NCBI GenBank assembly: GCA_025358925.1
Contig: JANYHT010000039.1
Coordinates: forward strand, 62,001 to 126,000
DNA length: 64,000 nucleotides
From: Gemmatimonadaceae bacterium
Lineage (GTDB): Bacteria; Gemmatimonadota; Gemmatimonadetes; Gemmatimonadales; Gemmatimonadaceae
Reading direction: 5' to 3'
The notes below the pieces were generated by a model, which saw only the letters and a list, made by a program, of their open reading frames with translations, searched no databases and was not told where the DNA came from. Positions within the stretch are counted from its first letter, which is position 1, and each line of letters starts with the position of its first letter. Positions 1 to 7,615 of this stretch are shown piece by piece. Position numbers and translations under genes: made by a program.

Positions 1-136
1 TGGCGGCATTCGCTGTCGCGCGTTGGCTCTCGCGAAAAGTGAGCGCTCCAACAAATATTGCCGCCTGACTTGTGGGCGATGGTTGCGCGTGCGCCGAGGT
101 CGCAATGAATAGAACCAGCATCAGTCGACCAATCAC
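1..136 (-). CDS. N-terminus of a secreted protein (partial, runs off left edge)
   Basis: On the minus strand an open frame starts at GTG 136 (or ATG 121) and continues past the window edge. The first residues, IGRLMLVLFIATSAHAQPSP, form a typical signal peptide: a short positive start, a hydrophobic core and an AHA cleavage site. The product is therefore probably exported. It begins two bases after the stop of the membrane-anchored gene at 138-710, so the two are likely co-transcribed. Only about 45 residues are visible and no family can be named. The start choice is uncertain because no strong ribosome binding site is seen. Confidence 0.5.
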   Translation of the reverse strand, partial: MIGRLMLVLFIATSAHAQPSPTSQAAIFVGALTFRESQRATANAA

Positions 137-137
137 C

Positions 138-710
138 CTATGGACTCGTCGTGATTGTGACCTTAGGCGCGCTCTGCAGATTGTCGTCGACCCATCCGGC
201 GCGCGCAAAAAATCCCTGCTCATCGCCCCACACCAACTCGATGGCCGCCCCCGAAGGTTTGGACCAACGCAAGTGACGATACGCGTGTCTCCGCCACGAC
301 GTCATCGGCGCGTTCATGATGCTGAAATGAAACGGTGTTGGCCACGCCAGCCAACTCCGGCGCGCAACAAACGTCACGCTGTCACCGACCTCCGGAGCGA
401 ATCGATAATAGGCTCCAGGAGACTCCGTGCGGCCCGATGTCATCGGGCCAAATACAAACGAGCGACCGTCACTCGTTAGCGACACCTCACCTCGCGCATT
501 GCACTCGACGTGGACGGCCTCCGTCAGTAACCATCCTTTTGCGCCGATCACAAATTGATCCGCCGATAACTCAAAAACACCCATCGGAAGCGTCGTATCA
601 ACCACGGTGAATACGCGATCGATCATCGACGACAGCACCGATCCCGCAAAGATCCAAATGGCCGATACGCTCAGCGTGAACAGGAGTGTGCGTATCAGGA
701 GGACGCGCAT
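138..710 (-). CDS. Hypothetical protein with N-terminal membrane anchor
   Basis: The product is 190 residues, with one hydrophobic segment at about residues 4-30 (LLIRTLLFTLSVSAIWIFAG) acting as an uncleaved anchor or signal. The rest is mixed, aromatic-rich and probably beta-structured, and should lie outside the cytoplasm. I do not recognise the family. It starts seven bases after the stop of the 718-1110 gene and is followed closely by the secreted protein at the left edge, so the three small genes probably form one minus-strand operon. Nothing in the sequence suggests an enzyme. Confidence 0.55.
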   Translation of the reverse strand: MRVLLIRTLLFTLSVSAIWIFAGSVLSSMIDRVFTVVDTTLPMGVFELSADQFVIGAKGWLLTEAVHVECNARGEVSLTSDGRSFVFGPMTSGRTESPGAYYRFAPEVGDSVTFVARRSWLAWPTPFHFSIMNAPMTSWRRHAYRHLRWSKPSGAAIELVWGDEQGFFARAGWVDDNLQSAPKVTITTSP

Positions 711-717
711 CGCGCGC

Positions 718-1110
718 TTACAGCTTCTTCACCAAGAGGGCGCGAATCTCGTCATCGCGAAACATGCCGTCCGTGCGAAGCGCATACGCGCAGTGCATCG
801 AGAGCACGCCCTTCTCGAAGGTCATCGACATGTCAGAGTTTTCCTTCACGTTTTTGAGTGTGATCATGGTCAAACCGTCGCGCACTGCCTGCTTACCCAT
901 CTCATCCTGGCAGATCATCCGGAGCGCCATGTTAAGGCGGTGGCACGACGCATTATCAATGAAGTTCAGCGCGTCGGCATCCTCAGCGAGACTTTCCCAA
1001 TCCACATCGTACGGGATCGCCTTGCCGCAAATCTCTTCGATTTCTTTCACGCGGGCCGGTAAGGTGACGTCCTGTAATTCTTTAATCGCGCGCCGTTCGT
1101 TCAGCCCCAT
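718..1110 (-). CDS. Conserved-looking hypothetical cytosolic protein, 130 aa
   Basis: I chose ATG 1110 (MGLNERRAIKELQDVTLPAR) instead of the upstream in-frame start, because the extension is not protein-like and would run into the neighbouring reading frame. The protein is charged, has no signal or membrane segment, and contains a cysteine/methionine-containing middle (CHRLNMALRMICQDEMG). It reads like an intact globular alpha/beta protein, but I cannot assign a family. It sits between the frameshifted gene at 1142-1563 and the anchored protein at 138-710, all on the minus strand. Confidence 0.6.
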   Translation of the reverse strand: MGLNERRAIKELQDVTLPARVKEIEEICGKAIPYDVDWESLAEDADALNFIDNASCHRLNMALRMICQDEMGKQAVRDGLTMITLKNVKENSDMSMTFEKGVLSMHCAYALRTDGMFRDDEIRALLVKKL

Positions 1111-1141
1111 CGAAGTCTCAGTGAGAAGGGTGTATGTCAAG

Positions 1142-1563
1142 TTATGCGCTTGGCGATGCCACGACGCCAATGGACGCCATCAGCGGCACCGCGTCAAGGC
1201 CGATGAGCGCGCAGAGTTCGCGAAATGCGTCTGCTCGCTCCGCGTGGAGGTCCGTATTGAATCGGAGGAAGAGCGGTCGAAATTCCCAATCGAAACTGGA
1301 ATCGACCTTTTCAAACACAAATGCCAGCATGGCTGCGAAATGGCACGGACATCACCGGGGCGTGCGAAGAGGCCGCGAAACAGCGCGTCAACGATCGCTG
1401 GTGGATGAAAAGCTCCGACTTGGTCGAGCGCGAGTGAGAGGTCACCCGACAGCTCGTCGAGTTGCAGGGCGCGTACGAGCATGGCCGGCCGCTCTTCATC
1501 TGATACGAATGTCGGAGCATAGCGCGCAATGGCTAAGTGGACGTCAATGCTCCCCGTCTCCAC
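1142..1563 (-). pseudogene. Helical-repeat-like protein broken by a one-base frameshift
   Basis: The first frame (GTG 1563) encodes a helical protein up to about position 1333 (ALFRGLFARPGDVRAIS) and then becomes nonsense. A second frame then continues sensibly (MLAFVFEKVDSSFDWEFRPL) to the stop at 1142. Restoring one base near 1332 would read ISAAMLAFVFEKV, so a single-base deletion, real or an assembly error, explains the break. The repeated short helices recall HEAT-like or ankyrin-type helical repeats, but the family is not certain. The reading frame is also open upstream of 1563, so the true start may lie further out and overlap the plus-strand gene at 1537. Confidence 0.5.
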
Positions 1564-2217
1564 GAGAAAAAACCGGACGCGAATGATTGGATTGGCAAGT
1601 CCGTACGTTTCGCCGCGAGCACGGTGACCGGTTTAGGCGCGCTTACGTGCGTTCGCGCGCATTACGAATCCGTCGCACAACCGGCGCGCGGCTTGTTTCA
1701 AGGAAACCTTCCACAACCAGCTTACACCGCCGCGCAATTGCTTGGCATGGTACGCTTTCCTGTGCCCGGGGTGCGGCTCGATTGCGACAAAGGCTCGTTT
1801 GATTTTCATCGTGTTGATCGCAGCGCGATACTCATTGCCGTGAACAACGTTGTCTGGACACTCACCAAAGCGCCTGGTGCCATTGCGATCTTGACTTGGG
1901 CAAGTGGTGTTGTGCAGGACTTTCTGGAACGGCACTTCGCTGGGGCCATGGGATTTGATCGCGCAGCGGTGGCGAAAAAGCACCGATGGATGACCGACCG
2001 CATGCGCATCGCGATCGCCGCGTATTTTGCTCGGCCCACACAAAATGACGAAACACCAATCATTGATGGTGATCCATTTACGGACGCGCAAGAGTATCCG
2101 ACGCGGTTTTTTGTAGCCAACGCTGTGGTCCTTGGCACGAGTGCCACGGTGTCCGTGCGCTTCAGTCATGGCGATCGCGATCGCGTCGCGGTGTACGTGT
2201 TACGCCCAAGAACGTAG
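1537..2217 (+). CDS. Hypothetical protein, 226 aa
   Basis: This frame is open for 226 codons. Its central part (GSFDFHRVDRSAILIAVNN) and end (FFVANAVVLGTSATVSVRFS) look like real alternating beta/hydrophobic protein, and the other five frames are poor. The start is unsettled: GTG 1537 overlaps the divergent gene at 1142-1563, while GTG 1624 would remove the overlap. There is no clear signal peptide, one moderately hydrophobic segment, and no motif that I recognise. It lies in the damaged accessory region, so it may itself be a remnant. Function unknown. Confidence 0.4.
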   Translation: MDVNAPRLHEKKPDANDWIGKSVRFAASTVTGLGALTCVRAHYESVAQPARGLFQGNLPQPAYTAAQLLGMVRFPVPGVRLDCDKGSFDFHRVDRSAILIAVNNVVWTLTKAPGAIAILTWASGVVQDFLERHFAGAMGFDRAAVAKKHRWMTDRMRIAIAAYFARPTQNDETPIIDGDPFTDAQEYPTRFFVANAVVLGTSATVSVRFSHGDRDRVAVYVLRPRT

Positions 2218-2277
2218 TGCTTGGCGTGTCGCTGATGTTCGTTACTACACAGGTGACGCGTTGATGCTGCTCATTCA

Positions 2278-2688
2278 GTGAATGACAAACTGTTGGCTGA
2301 GTTGTGCGACAATACGTATGTGATGCTCAAGCCATCGCGCGTCGAAGGCATTGGTGTGTTCGCCATTCGCAACATTCCGCTGGGGTGTCGCGCCATGTTC
2401 AGTACGGCGGAGCGCGACGATGAATGGACAACGTTGACTCGCGATCAGGTTGCGCACTTGCCGGACCATGCGCGCCTGCTCATTCAAAACTATTGCTTGT
2501 ATGATGCCCTACGCTAATTCGTGCCGGTGCGTGGTTTCAAGCGCATGGACTTGGTGTTCTTTTTGAATCATTCGGACACTCCAAATATTGTGTCCATCGA
2601 CGACGGGGAGTGCTTTGAAGCGTTGCGCGATATAGATGAGGGAGAGGAACTATTGGTAAACTACGGTGCTCTTGTTGATGATGCATAG
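2278..2688 (+). pseudogene. SET-domain protein interrupted by an in-frame TAA
   Basis: This is a small stand-alone SET-domain protein (lysine methyltransferase family). It starts at GTG 2278 and includes the substrate-side sequence KPSRVEGIGVFAIRNIPLG. At 2515-2517 an in-frame TAA interrupts it. After the stop the same frame continues for 56 codons with the catalytic SET core: FFLNHSDTPNI (the NHS...PN motif) and GEELLVNYG (the catalytic tyrosine region), ending at TAG 2686. The simplest reading is a nonsense mutation of a tyrosine or similar codon (YCLYDALR-stop-FVPVRGF) in an otherwise intact gene of about 137 residues. Without readthrough, the 79-residue product lacks the cofactor-binding core. 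Confidence 0.7.
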
Positions 2689-2732
2689 TGCAAAACGTAA
2701 TCACACACCCAGATGACACGGAGTACTGACGC

Positions 2733-3096
2733 ATGAAGATGAACGCGATGTTTCTGTCGCAGCTCGACAGCGAGGTTGAGCGCTCGAAGCGAGCTCTCCT
2801 AGAGTTTCCAGAAGATCAGTACGAATGGACGCCACACGAAAAATCGATGACATTTGGATATCTCTCGGAAATGGTTGGCCACGATGCCATCGTGGATTGC
2901 GATGATGGTGACGCAAGATGAATTGGATGTCGCGCCCGCTACACCGCAGCACAAATCCGAGCCAATGCACACCAGTGCGGAGTTGTTAGCGGCTCTTGAG
3001 AAGTCCGCGGCGCAAGCGCGCGCGGCGCTGGAAGGTGCCACCGACGAGTTGCTCGATACGCCGTGGACGTGCTCGCAAACGATGCGCCCATGGTGA
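2733..3096 (+). pseudogene. DinB-like protein, frameshifted and truncated
   Basis: ATG 2733 has a fair ribosome binding site (GGAG). The N-terminal frame reads FLSQLDSEVERSKRALLEFP and EWTPHEKSMTFGYLSEMV, typical of DinB/DUF664-type four-helix proteins. At about 2875 an extra T (GGTTGGCC where GGTGGCC would keep the frame) shifts translation. The neighbouring frame then carries the next helices (ATMPSWIAMMVTQDELD and ALEKSAAQARAALEGATDEL) up to 3096. The usual last third, with its HxxxH-type region, is missing. The gene therefore has two lesions, a one-base insertion and loss of the 3-prime end, and the break point coincides with the debris that begins near 3100. Confidence 0.6.
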
Positions 3097-3099
3097 CCT

Positions 3100-3590
3100 G
3101 CGCGGGGCCAGCGTTACGCGCAATCTCGACGCCGACAAGCGGAACAGTTCCTTTCGTGTACAGGCCACTCTGCGCCACGTAATCGGTGCGGTCACTGGAT
3201 TGTGACGTGATGCCGCCAAGCACAGTGGCCTTTCATGCCCTGCTGAGTTGCACACGCACGTCCAACTCAATGGCCAAGCGCGCATCGCCACCTCGCAGTG
3301 CAATGCCAGTCAAGTCAGCCTGTGTTGCCGTGCCGTACAGCCGCGATTGCGACGCGACCAACGTACGTCGCGCTCGATGACCGAGCGCTCGCTGCGCTTG
3401 AAGTTGTGAAGCGCTGCCTTCGGCGCACAACAAACGACAGCGTCGCACCACGTGCGGTCGCGCCGCTACGTGCGCACAAACAACGCGGAGCCATCACGTA
3501 AGCTAATGCCCGGCGGTTCGTCCAACCCTTGCACAGGATAGCACGTGGTTGCCAACGGCAGTGGATAGAGAATGTCGTAACTAAAAGATG
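3100..3590 (-). pseudogene. Degraded minus-strand coding remnant, family unknown
   Basis: Minus-strand reading gives short protein-like pieces in more than one frame: FSYDILYPLPLATTCYPVQG up to a stop at about 3466, then in another frame LYGTATQADLTGIALRGGDA, then after an in-frame TGA at 3233-3235 GLYTKGTVPLVGVEIARNAG. The pieces could belong to one decayed exported or beta-rich protein. I cannot name the family. No start codon or full domain survives. The segment abuts the lost end of the DinB gene, which suggests a deletion junction around 3095-3100. Confidence 0.3.
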
Positions 3591-4043
3591 AATTTCGGAA
3601 AATGTAGACGCATGAACTGCAGACAACGGTCTTTGCAGCGCGTAATACACGATCAAAGCGATTCAGCAGGCACACCAAAGCACCACGTTCTGGTTTGGCG
3701 ATGTGTTCGCGACGATCCCTCGACAGACTATCGAAAACGCATTGATAAGGTTTGATAGCAAACGTTAGAGCTATCAGTCTGTGAATCTCTGGTGGCCCGA
3801 CGACCGTGCTTGGTGCGTCGCGACAGAAATCGATTTGAAATGGACATACGTTGGCGGTTCGTATCGTTGTATCGAGGCGCTGCTCCGCGATCCGTTGCTC
3901 GAGGTACTTTCGACCACGCCAACGCAAGGCAACGCGATGGCGCGATGATGCGCACCATCTCCAATCTGACGAATTCTATCTGACCATGCGAACAGTACAC
4001 ATTAATGATCAATCAGTCGCACCAATTTCGCACAACACTACAG
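3591..4043. other. Stretch with no supportable gene
   Basis: Between the degraded remnant and the tRNA-Leu I see only short overlapping open frames on both strands without family resemblance, signal peptides or ribosome binding sites. The base composition is slightly more AT-rich than the neighbouring operons. It may be decayed coding sequence on the minus strand continuing from the 3100-3590 remnant. Confidence 0.4.
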
Positions 4044-4127
4044 TGCCCAGGACGAGGGTCGAACTCGTAAGACCGTAAGGTCGGGGGATTTTGAGTCCCC
4101 TGCGTCTGCCAGTTCCGCCACCCGGGC
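4044..4127 (-). tRNA. tRNA-Leu, anticodon CAA
   Basis: The minus strand reads a class II tRNA of 84 bases. The acceptor stem GCCCGGG pairs with CCTGGGC (one G-T wobble), the D arm follows, and the anticodon stem GGGGA/TCCCC encloses the loop CTCAAAA, giving anticodon CAA. A long variable arm (CGACCTTACGGTCTTACG) and a T arm with GTTCGA follow. The CCA end is not encoded (CTG follows the discriminator A), so CCA is added after transcription. It marks the border between the damaged region on the left and the well-kept operons on the right. Confidence 0.93.
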
Positions 4128-4233
4128 GCATGCGCAAACATCTGCGTCACACTCCAGCAAGTGTAGTCGCGACCATCGCAACCCGCCACCGGTCACACAC
4201 GTTTCCGCCTCAATTTCGCTGGCCGCGCGCTCC

Positions 4234-4839
4234 CTACGGCAGCGCGGGTGGCATTCTGAGGCGTCGGCCAGCGCCCAATGGCCGCTTGACACCGAGGCTG
4301 GGCGCTGCACTATCGCCCTCGCCACCCAACCGCCGACGTTGCATGTCCTGCATGTTCTTACGCAACTCATCCTGTAACGCGTAATACCGCGCGCGCTGCG
4401 ACGGCGACAAAAACTTCGACAAATCGCGCTGCTCCGCCTCCATGATATCCAAACGCCGTCGCTCAAGCTTTGGCATCTTGTCGAGCAGTTCGCCAACACG
4501 CGCTTCGTTCACCCGATCGCCCGCAAGCAACTCCTGGCGCAACGAAAAGCGCGTGGTAAGCTCGTCGTTCCGCAACGCGCGTTTGTCGTCTTCAATGCGC
4601 GTGGCAAGCGCGCGGAGTTGCTGAAACTGCTCGTCGGACAGCGCGAGTCGCACTCGCACGATTTCATTCACGCGATCCTGCACACGACGTTCAAGCATCG
4701 CGCGCGTGGCTTCCGTCACCCGTGGCGGCTGCGCCTGAAGTACTGGTGCAACCGCAAGCACGCCCTGTGAACGCAGTGGCAAGACAGACGTGCACAACAG
4801 CCCCGACGCAATCGCAACAGACCTCAGCACGGTCTTCAC
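4234..4839 (-). CDS. LTxxQ/Spy-CpxP-like periplasmic protein
   Basis: The product is 201 residues, with a signal peptide (residues 1-25, MKTVLRSVAIASGLLCTSVL followed by small residues). A highly charged helical region follows, containing LALSDEQFQQLRAL and DLSKFLSPSQRARYYALQ, the pattern of LTxxQ motif (CpxP/Spy) envelope-stress proteins. Family members are usually periplasmic chaperones or sensors. GTG 4839 overlaps the stop of the anti-sigma factor (GTGA), making it the third gene of a sigma/anti-sigma operon, so it is probably a target or modulator of that envelope-stress response. The C-terminus is arginine- and proline-rich. Confidence 0.75.
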   Translation of the reverse strand: MKTVLRSVAIASGLLCTSVLPLRSQGVLAVAPVLQAQPPRVTEATRAMLERRVQDRVNEIVRVRLALSDEQFQQLRALATRIEDDKRALRNDELTTRFSLRQELLAGDRVNEARVGELLDKMPKLERRRLDIMEAEQRDLSKFLSPSQRARYYALQDELRKNMQDMQRRRLGGEGDSAAPSLGVKRPLGAGRRLRMPPALP

Positions 4840-5441
4840 GGCTCACTCCCGCTACGCGCGACGGACACAATGGGCACCTGCGACAATGGTTCGGCGGCCG
4901 TTGCACCATCCCACTGTTCTAATCGCGACAACATGCGCTTCAACTCCGCATCCGAGTATGCACTGAGATCGCCAACCGACACCGCAATCTGTCGCGACGA
5001 AGCGACGGGCACCGATGGCAGCTGCTCAGCCACCTCCGCCATGCGTGCCGTGTCGGAATGCGCTGTGCCCATCATCGCCACGCCACCGTTGCGCACCATC
5101 AACAGCGACCACCCACCAACGACAAGTAGTCCAATTGCGGCCGCTGCACGCCACATACTGCGCGCAAAAATCGGCGTGCGTGATTTCTCACGCATCGACG
5201 GCGGCGCGGACAACCGCTGCGACGACGACGTACTTGGCAGCGCCGACACGATACGTGCCACATCAATGTGAATTGCTTGCGGTCGTACTGCACGCGCGAC
5301 GCGTAACAGCGCCACCTCGCTCGCGCAATCGACGCAGTCACGCACGTGCGCTTGCACGCGGCTCATCTCGTCATGCGTGAGCAACTCCGCGACATAGTCG
5401 GGGAGTACGTCACGAATCTCAGCGTTGCTGCAGTCAGTCAT
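4836..5441 (-). CDS. Anti-sigma factor with zinc-finger (ZAS) domain and one TM helix
   Basis: Residues 1-45 form a putative zinc-finger anti-sigma domain with the HxxxCxxC motif (HVRDCVDC at about residues 32-39). A single transmembrane helix follows at about residues 95-115 (AAAAIGLLVVGGWSLLMV), and then an extracytoplasmic tail. Such proteins bind and silence their partner ECF sigma factor until a signal releases it. The ATG at 5441 lies inside the 3-prime end of the sigma gene (8-base overlap), the usual coupled arrangement. The downstream LTxxQ protein overlaps its stop. The signal sensed cannot be read from sequence. Confidence 0.85.
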   Translation of the reverse strand: MTDCSNAEIRDVLPDYVAELLTHDEMSRVQAHVRDCVDCASEVALLRVARAVRPQAIHIDVARIVSALPSTSSSQRLSAPPSMREKSRTPIFARSMWRAAAAIGLLVVGGWSLLMVRNGGVAMMGTAHSDTARMAEVAEQLPSVPVASSRQIAVSVGDLSAYSDAELKRMLSRLEQWDGATAAEPLSQVPIVSVARSGSEP

Positions 5442-5988
5442 CGAGAAACTCCTTCACCGCGCGCATGGCGTTGTGATAGTGCACACGAGCCGCGCCCTCG
5501 GAAGTGTCGAGAATATCCGCGATCTCCTTGTAGCTACGTCCTTCTTGTACTCGAAGCGCAAACACCTCTCGCTGCATACGAGTGAGTTGCGCAATAGCTT
5601 TCATCATCTGTTGCGACGCTTCATCAGCGATCAGCGCATCAAGCGCATCAAACTCTGACGCCGCGTGTCCATCTTCTACTTCAACGTCTATACCACGTCG
5701 CGCCGCCGAGCGTCGCTTGTCGATCACTAACCGACGCTCGATGGTGAACAACCACGTGCGCAACGAGCTGTCCGCACGAAATCCATCAAGCGCCGCGAAC
5801 GCACGCACGAACGTGTCCTGTACCAACTCCTGAACATCGTCCCGAACACCTAACCGCACTGCAAAACGCGAGAGCGACTGCGCATGCCGTTCGACGAGCG
5901 CCGTTGCCGCGCGCTCGTCGCCCTCTCGCCACCGTTTGATCAGCGCCTGGTCGATCGACGCGTCATCGCCTTGTTCAGCCTCGATCAT
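5434..5988 (-). CDS. ECF-type RNA polymerase sigma factor
   Basis: The product is 184 residues from ATG 5988. Region 2 is seen as FAVRLGVRDDVQELVQDTFV with the conserved DxVQxTF pattern, followed by FRADSSLRTWLFTIERRLVI. Region 4 is LTRMQREVFALRVQEGRSYKE with EIADILDTSEGAARVHYHNA as the helix-turn-helix for the -35 element. The family directs RNA polymerase to stress promoters. The open frame extends far upstream, but ATG 5988 is preferred because it is where the sigma domain begins and because a short leader ORF with a strong ribosome binding site ends exactly there (ATGA). The anti-sigma gene follows with an overlap. Confidence 0.88.
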   Translation of the reverse strand: MIEAEQGDDASIDQALIKRWREGDERAATALVERHAQSLSRFAVRLGVRDDVQELVQDTFVRAFAALDGFRADSSLRTWLFTIERRLVIDKRRSAARRGIDVEVEDGHAASEFDALDALIADEASQQMMKAIAQLTRMQREVFALRVQEGRSYKEIADILDTSEGAARVHYHNAMRAVKEFLDD

Positions 5989-6077
5989 ACACTGTGCCAA
6001 ATTGGACGCTCCGTCGAGCACAACGTTAATCTCAGATAAATAAGCCGGTGGTGCCTGTGCGCTGCCCCCCGAGCCAT
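5985..6077 (-). CDS. 30-codon leader ORF coupled to the sigma factor
   Basis: On the minus strand the strong ribosome binding site AAGGAGAGG stands just before ATG 6077. The frame encodes 30 residues (starting MARGAAHRHHRLIYLRL) and stops at a TGA that overlaps the ATG of the sigma factor gene as ATGA. The peptide is rich in Arg and His and matches no family I know. The layout is that of a regulatory leader peptide or of a translational coupling device, since the sigma ATG has no good ribosome binding site of its own. An alternative is that the sigma protein starts here and a frameshift separates the two frames. Confidence 0.45.
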   Translation of the reverse strand: MARGAAHRHHRLIYLRLTLCSTERPIWHSV

Positions 6078-6103
6078 GTCGCCTCTCCTTAACCGAGTGC
6101 CCG

Positions 6104-6799
6104 ATGCGTGTTCCCGAGATCATCGCCCACCGCGGCACTCCGCAGGAATGCATGGAGAATACCTTGCCGTCGTTCGAGCGGGCACTGCAACAGGGCGCGG
6201 ACGGCATTGAACTGGACGTACATGTCACGAGCGACGGAACAGTGGTGGTGCATCACGATGCCGCGTATCGGGACGCAGGTGCACCTGAACTAGGTCGCCG
6301 CGCGCTCGCAGCAACAACCGCTGGCGACCTACGCCGAGTGCGATTGGCAAGTGGCGATGCGATCCCAACGCTGGACGAGGTCCTCGATCTCGTTGCAACG
6401 CGCGCGACGGTTTACATCGAGATCAAGGCGAATGCGATGGAGGACGCGCTGGTCCGGTGCCTGTCGCATCACGCAGCATCGCATGTCGCCGTGCATTCAT
6501 TTGATCATCGCATTCCTGTTGCCATCCGCGCTCGTCGTCGGCAAACAGCCATAGGCTTTTTGAGTGCGAGCTATCCACTCAATTTCAATGCGCTCTTGCT
6601 CGACGCACACGTCGATGCACTCTGGCAGGAAACGCATTTGATCGACGACGCTTTGATAGCGGCCGCTCACTCTTTTGGAACGCGCGTGATTGCGTGGACC
6701 GAGAACGATGCCGCACACGCGCGCGCGCTCGTCGCGATGGGTGTCGATGCCCTGTGCACCGACACCCCAGGAGTGTTACGGGCCAGTTTGGGGGGCTGA
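6104..6799 (+). CDS. Glycerophosphodiester phosphodiesterase (GDPD family)
   Basis: The protein has 231 residues, about the size of cytosolic UgpQ-type enzymes, and no signal peptide. It shows the GDPD signature: HRG near the start (IIAHRGTPQ, with EN in MENTLPSFERAL), ELDVHVTSDG as the metal/catalytic segment, HHD, and IEIKA. The C-terminal GTRVIAWTENDAAHARALV and ALCTDTP are also typical. Members hydrolyse glycerophosphodiesters from phospholipid turnover to glycerol-3-phosphate and an alcohol. The gene diverges from the sigma operon, and its last 24 bases overlap the convergent coiled-coil gene. Confidence 0.9.
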   Translation: MRVPEIIAHRGTPQECMENTLPSFERALQQGADGIELDVHVTSDGTVVVHHDAAYRDAGAPELGRRALAATTAGDLRRVRLASGDAIPTLDEVLDLVATRATVYIEIKANAMEDALVRCLSHHAASHVAVHSFDHRIPVAIRARRRQTAIGFLSASYPLNFNALLLDAHVDALWQETHLIDDALIAAAHSFGTRVIAWTENDAAHARALVAMGVDALCTDTPGVLRASLGG

Positions 6800-7129
6800 C
6801 GCTGGCGGTGTCTCGTGCGGTGCGGCAGTTGCCGTGTCCGTCGCCGTAGCGCTGGCATGTGCCCGCGCGGCGTCGAGTTCGGTTTCCAAACGCTTGGCTT
6901 CGCTTTCTCGCGAACGTAACGCGAGCGTGAGCAGATCAAGCGCGTTCGCTTCCAATTCATGCCCCGCTTCCTTGGCGCGAAACACGGCGTACCCCAAGGC
7001 CTCCGCCGCCTTGTCGGCCAACTCGCGTGCACGATAGGCATCAATGCGAAGCTTGCCCTCATCAAACACGTCTTGCGCGGCTTTGCCGGCTTTGTCGATG
7101 CCCTGTTTGACCTTGTCCCAGATTGCCAT
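6776..7129 (-). CDS. Small coiled-coil protein of unknown function
   Basis: The product is 117 residues from ATG 7129, which has a GGAG box at good spacing; an ATG two codons upstream is too close to that box. The N-terminal part (AIWDKVKQGIDKAGKAAQDV and FRAKEAGHELEA) is amphipathic and helical, residues 60-90 (SRESEAKRLETELDAARAHA) are predicted coiled coil, and the tail is low-complexity Ala/Thr/Pro. There is no membrane segment. Its 3-prime end overlaps the glycerophosphodiesterase gene by 24 bases. The family is not recognised; a cytosolic structural or adaptor role is possible. Confidence 0.65.
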   Translation of the reverse strand: MAIWDKVKQGIDKAGKAAQDVFDEGKLRIDAYRARELADKAAEALGYAVFRAKEAGHELEANALDLLTLALRSRESEAKRLETELDAARAHASATATDTATAAPHETPPASAPQTGP

Positions 7130-7217
7130 CGTCATCTCCGCAAATGGTGTGAGTGTGTGTCCATAGAAACCTACGTCATGGCGTGACGAGAGTTACGACC
7201 GCGTATTCGTTGACAAC

Positions 7218-7250
7218 AAAAAAGAGGCCCTCGAATGATCGAGGACCTCT
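7218..7250 (-). terminator. Rho-independent terminator of the rplU-rpmA operon
   Basis: Read on the minus strand, 5-base and 6-base stem parts separated by one internal mismatch (AGAGG and TCGAGG against CCTCGA and CCTCT) enclose a four-base loop. A run of six T follows directly. It lies about 20 bases after the rpmA stop and is the clearest intrinsic terminator in the window. Confidence 0.85.
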
Positions 7251-7271
7251 GATGATGCGCTGCGCCTTTGA

Positions 7272-7565
7272 CTACGCGGTTACAGCGATGTCGTCTGCAA
7301 TTTCTTCGTACACCACCGGCACGACGCTCACCTTATACCGACGCTTGTTGTGGTGCTCGAACTGCACCACACCCTCAACGAGTGAGTAGATGGTGTAATC
7401 TGTGCCCATGCCGACGTTGGTGCCCGGATGCCACTTCGTTCCACATTGACGCAGAATGATGTTGCCCGGAATAACAAACTCACCGCCGTACTTTTTGATG
7501 CCCCGGTACTTTGGGTTTGAGTCGCGCCCGTTGCGTGAAGAGCCGACGCCTTTCTTATGTGCCAT
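7272..7565 (-). CDS. rpmA: 50S ribosomal protein L27
   Basis: The 97-residue product starts [19 protein letters not shown] and contains [20 protein letters not shown], the unmistakable L27 signature. L27 sits near the peptidyl transferase centre of the large subunit, with its flexible N-terminus reaching the tRNA ends. This copy begins directly with the mature AHKKG end, so there is no cleaved N-terminal extension of the Firmicutes type. It follows rplU by 50 bases, as in most bacteria, and ends just before the terminator. Confidence 0.98.
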   Translation of the reverse strand: MAHKKGVGSSRNGRDSNPKYRGIKKYGGEFVIPGNIILRQCGTKWHPGTNVGMGTDYTIYSLVEGVVQFEHHNKRRYKVSVVPVVYEEIADDIAVTA

Positions 7566-7615
7566 GACCGTAACTCCAGAAAAGGGGCGCAGCCGAGGTG
7601 GCGCGCCGCCGGCGA

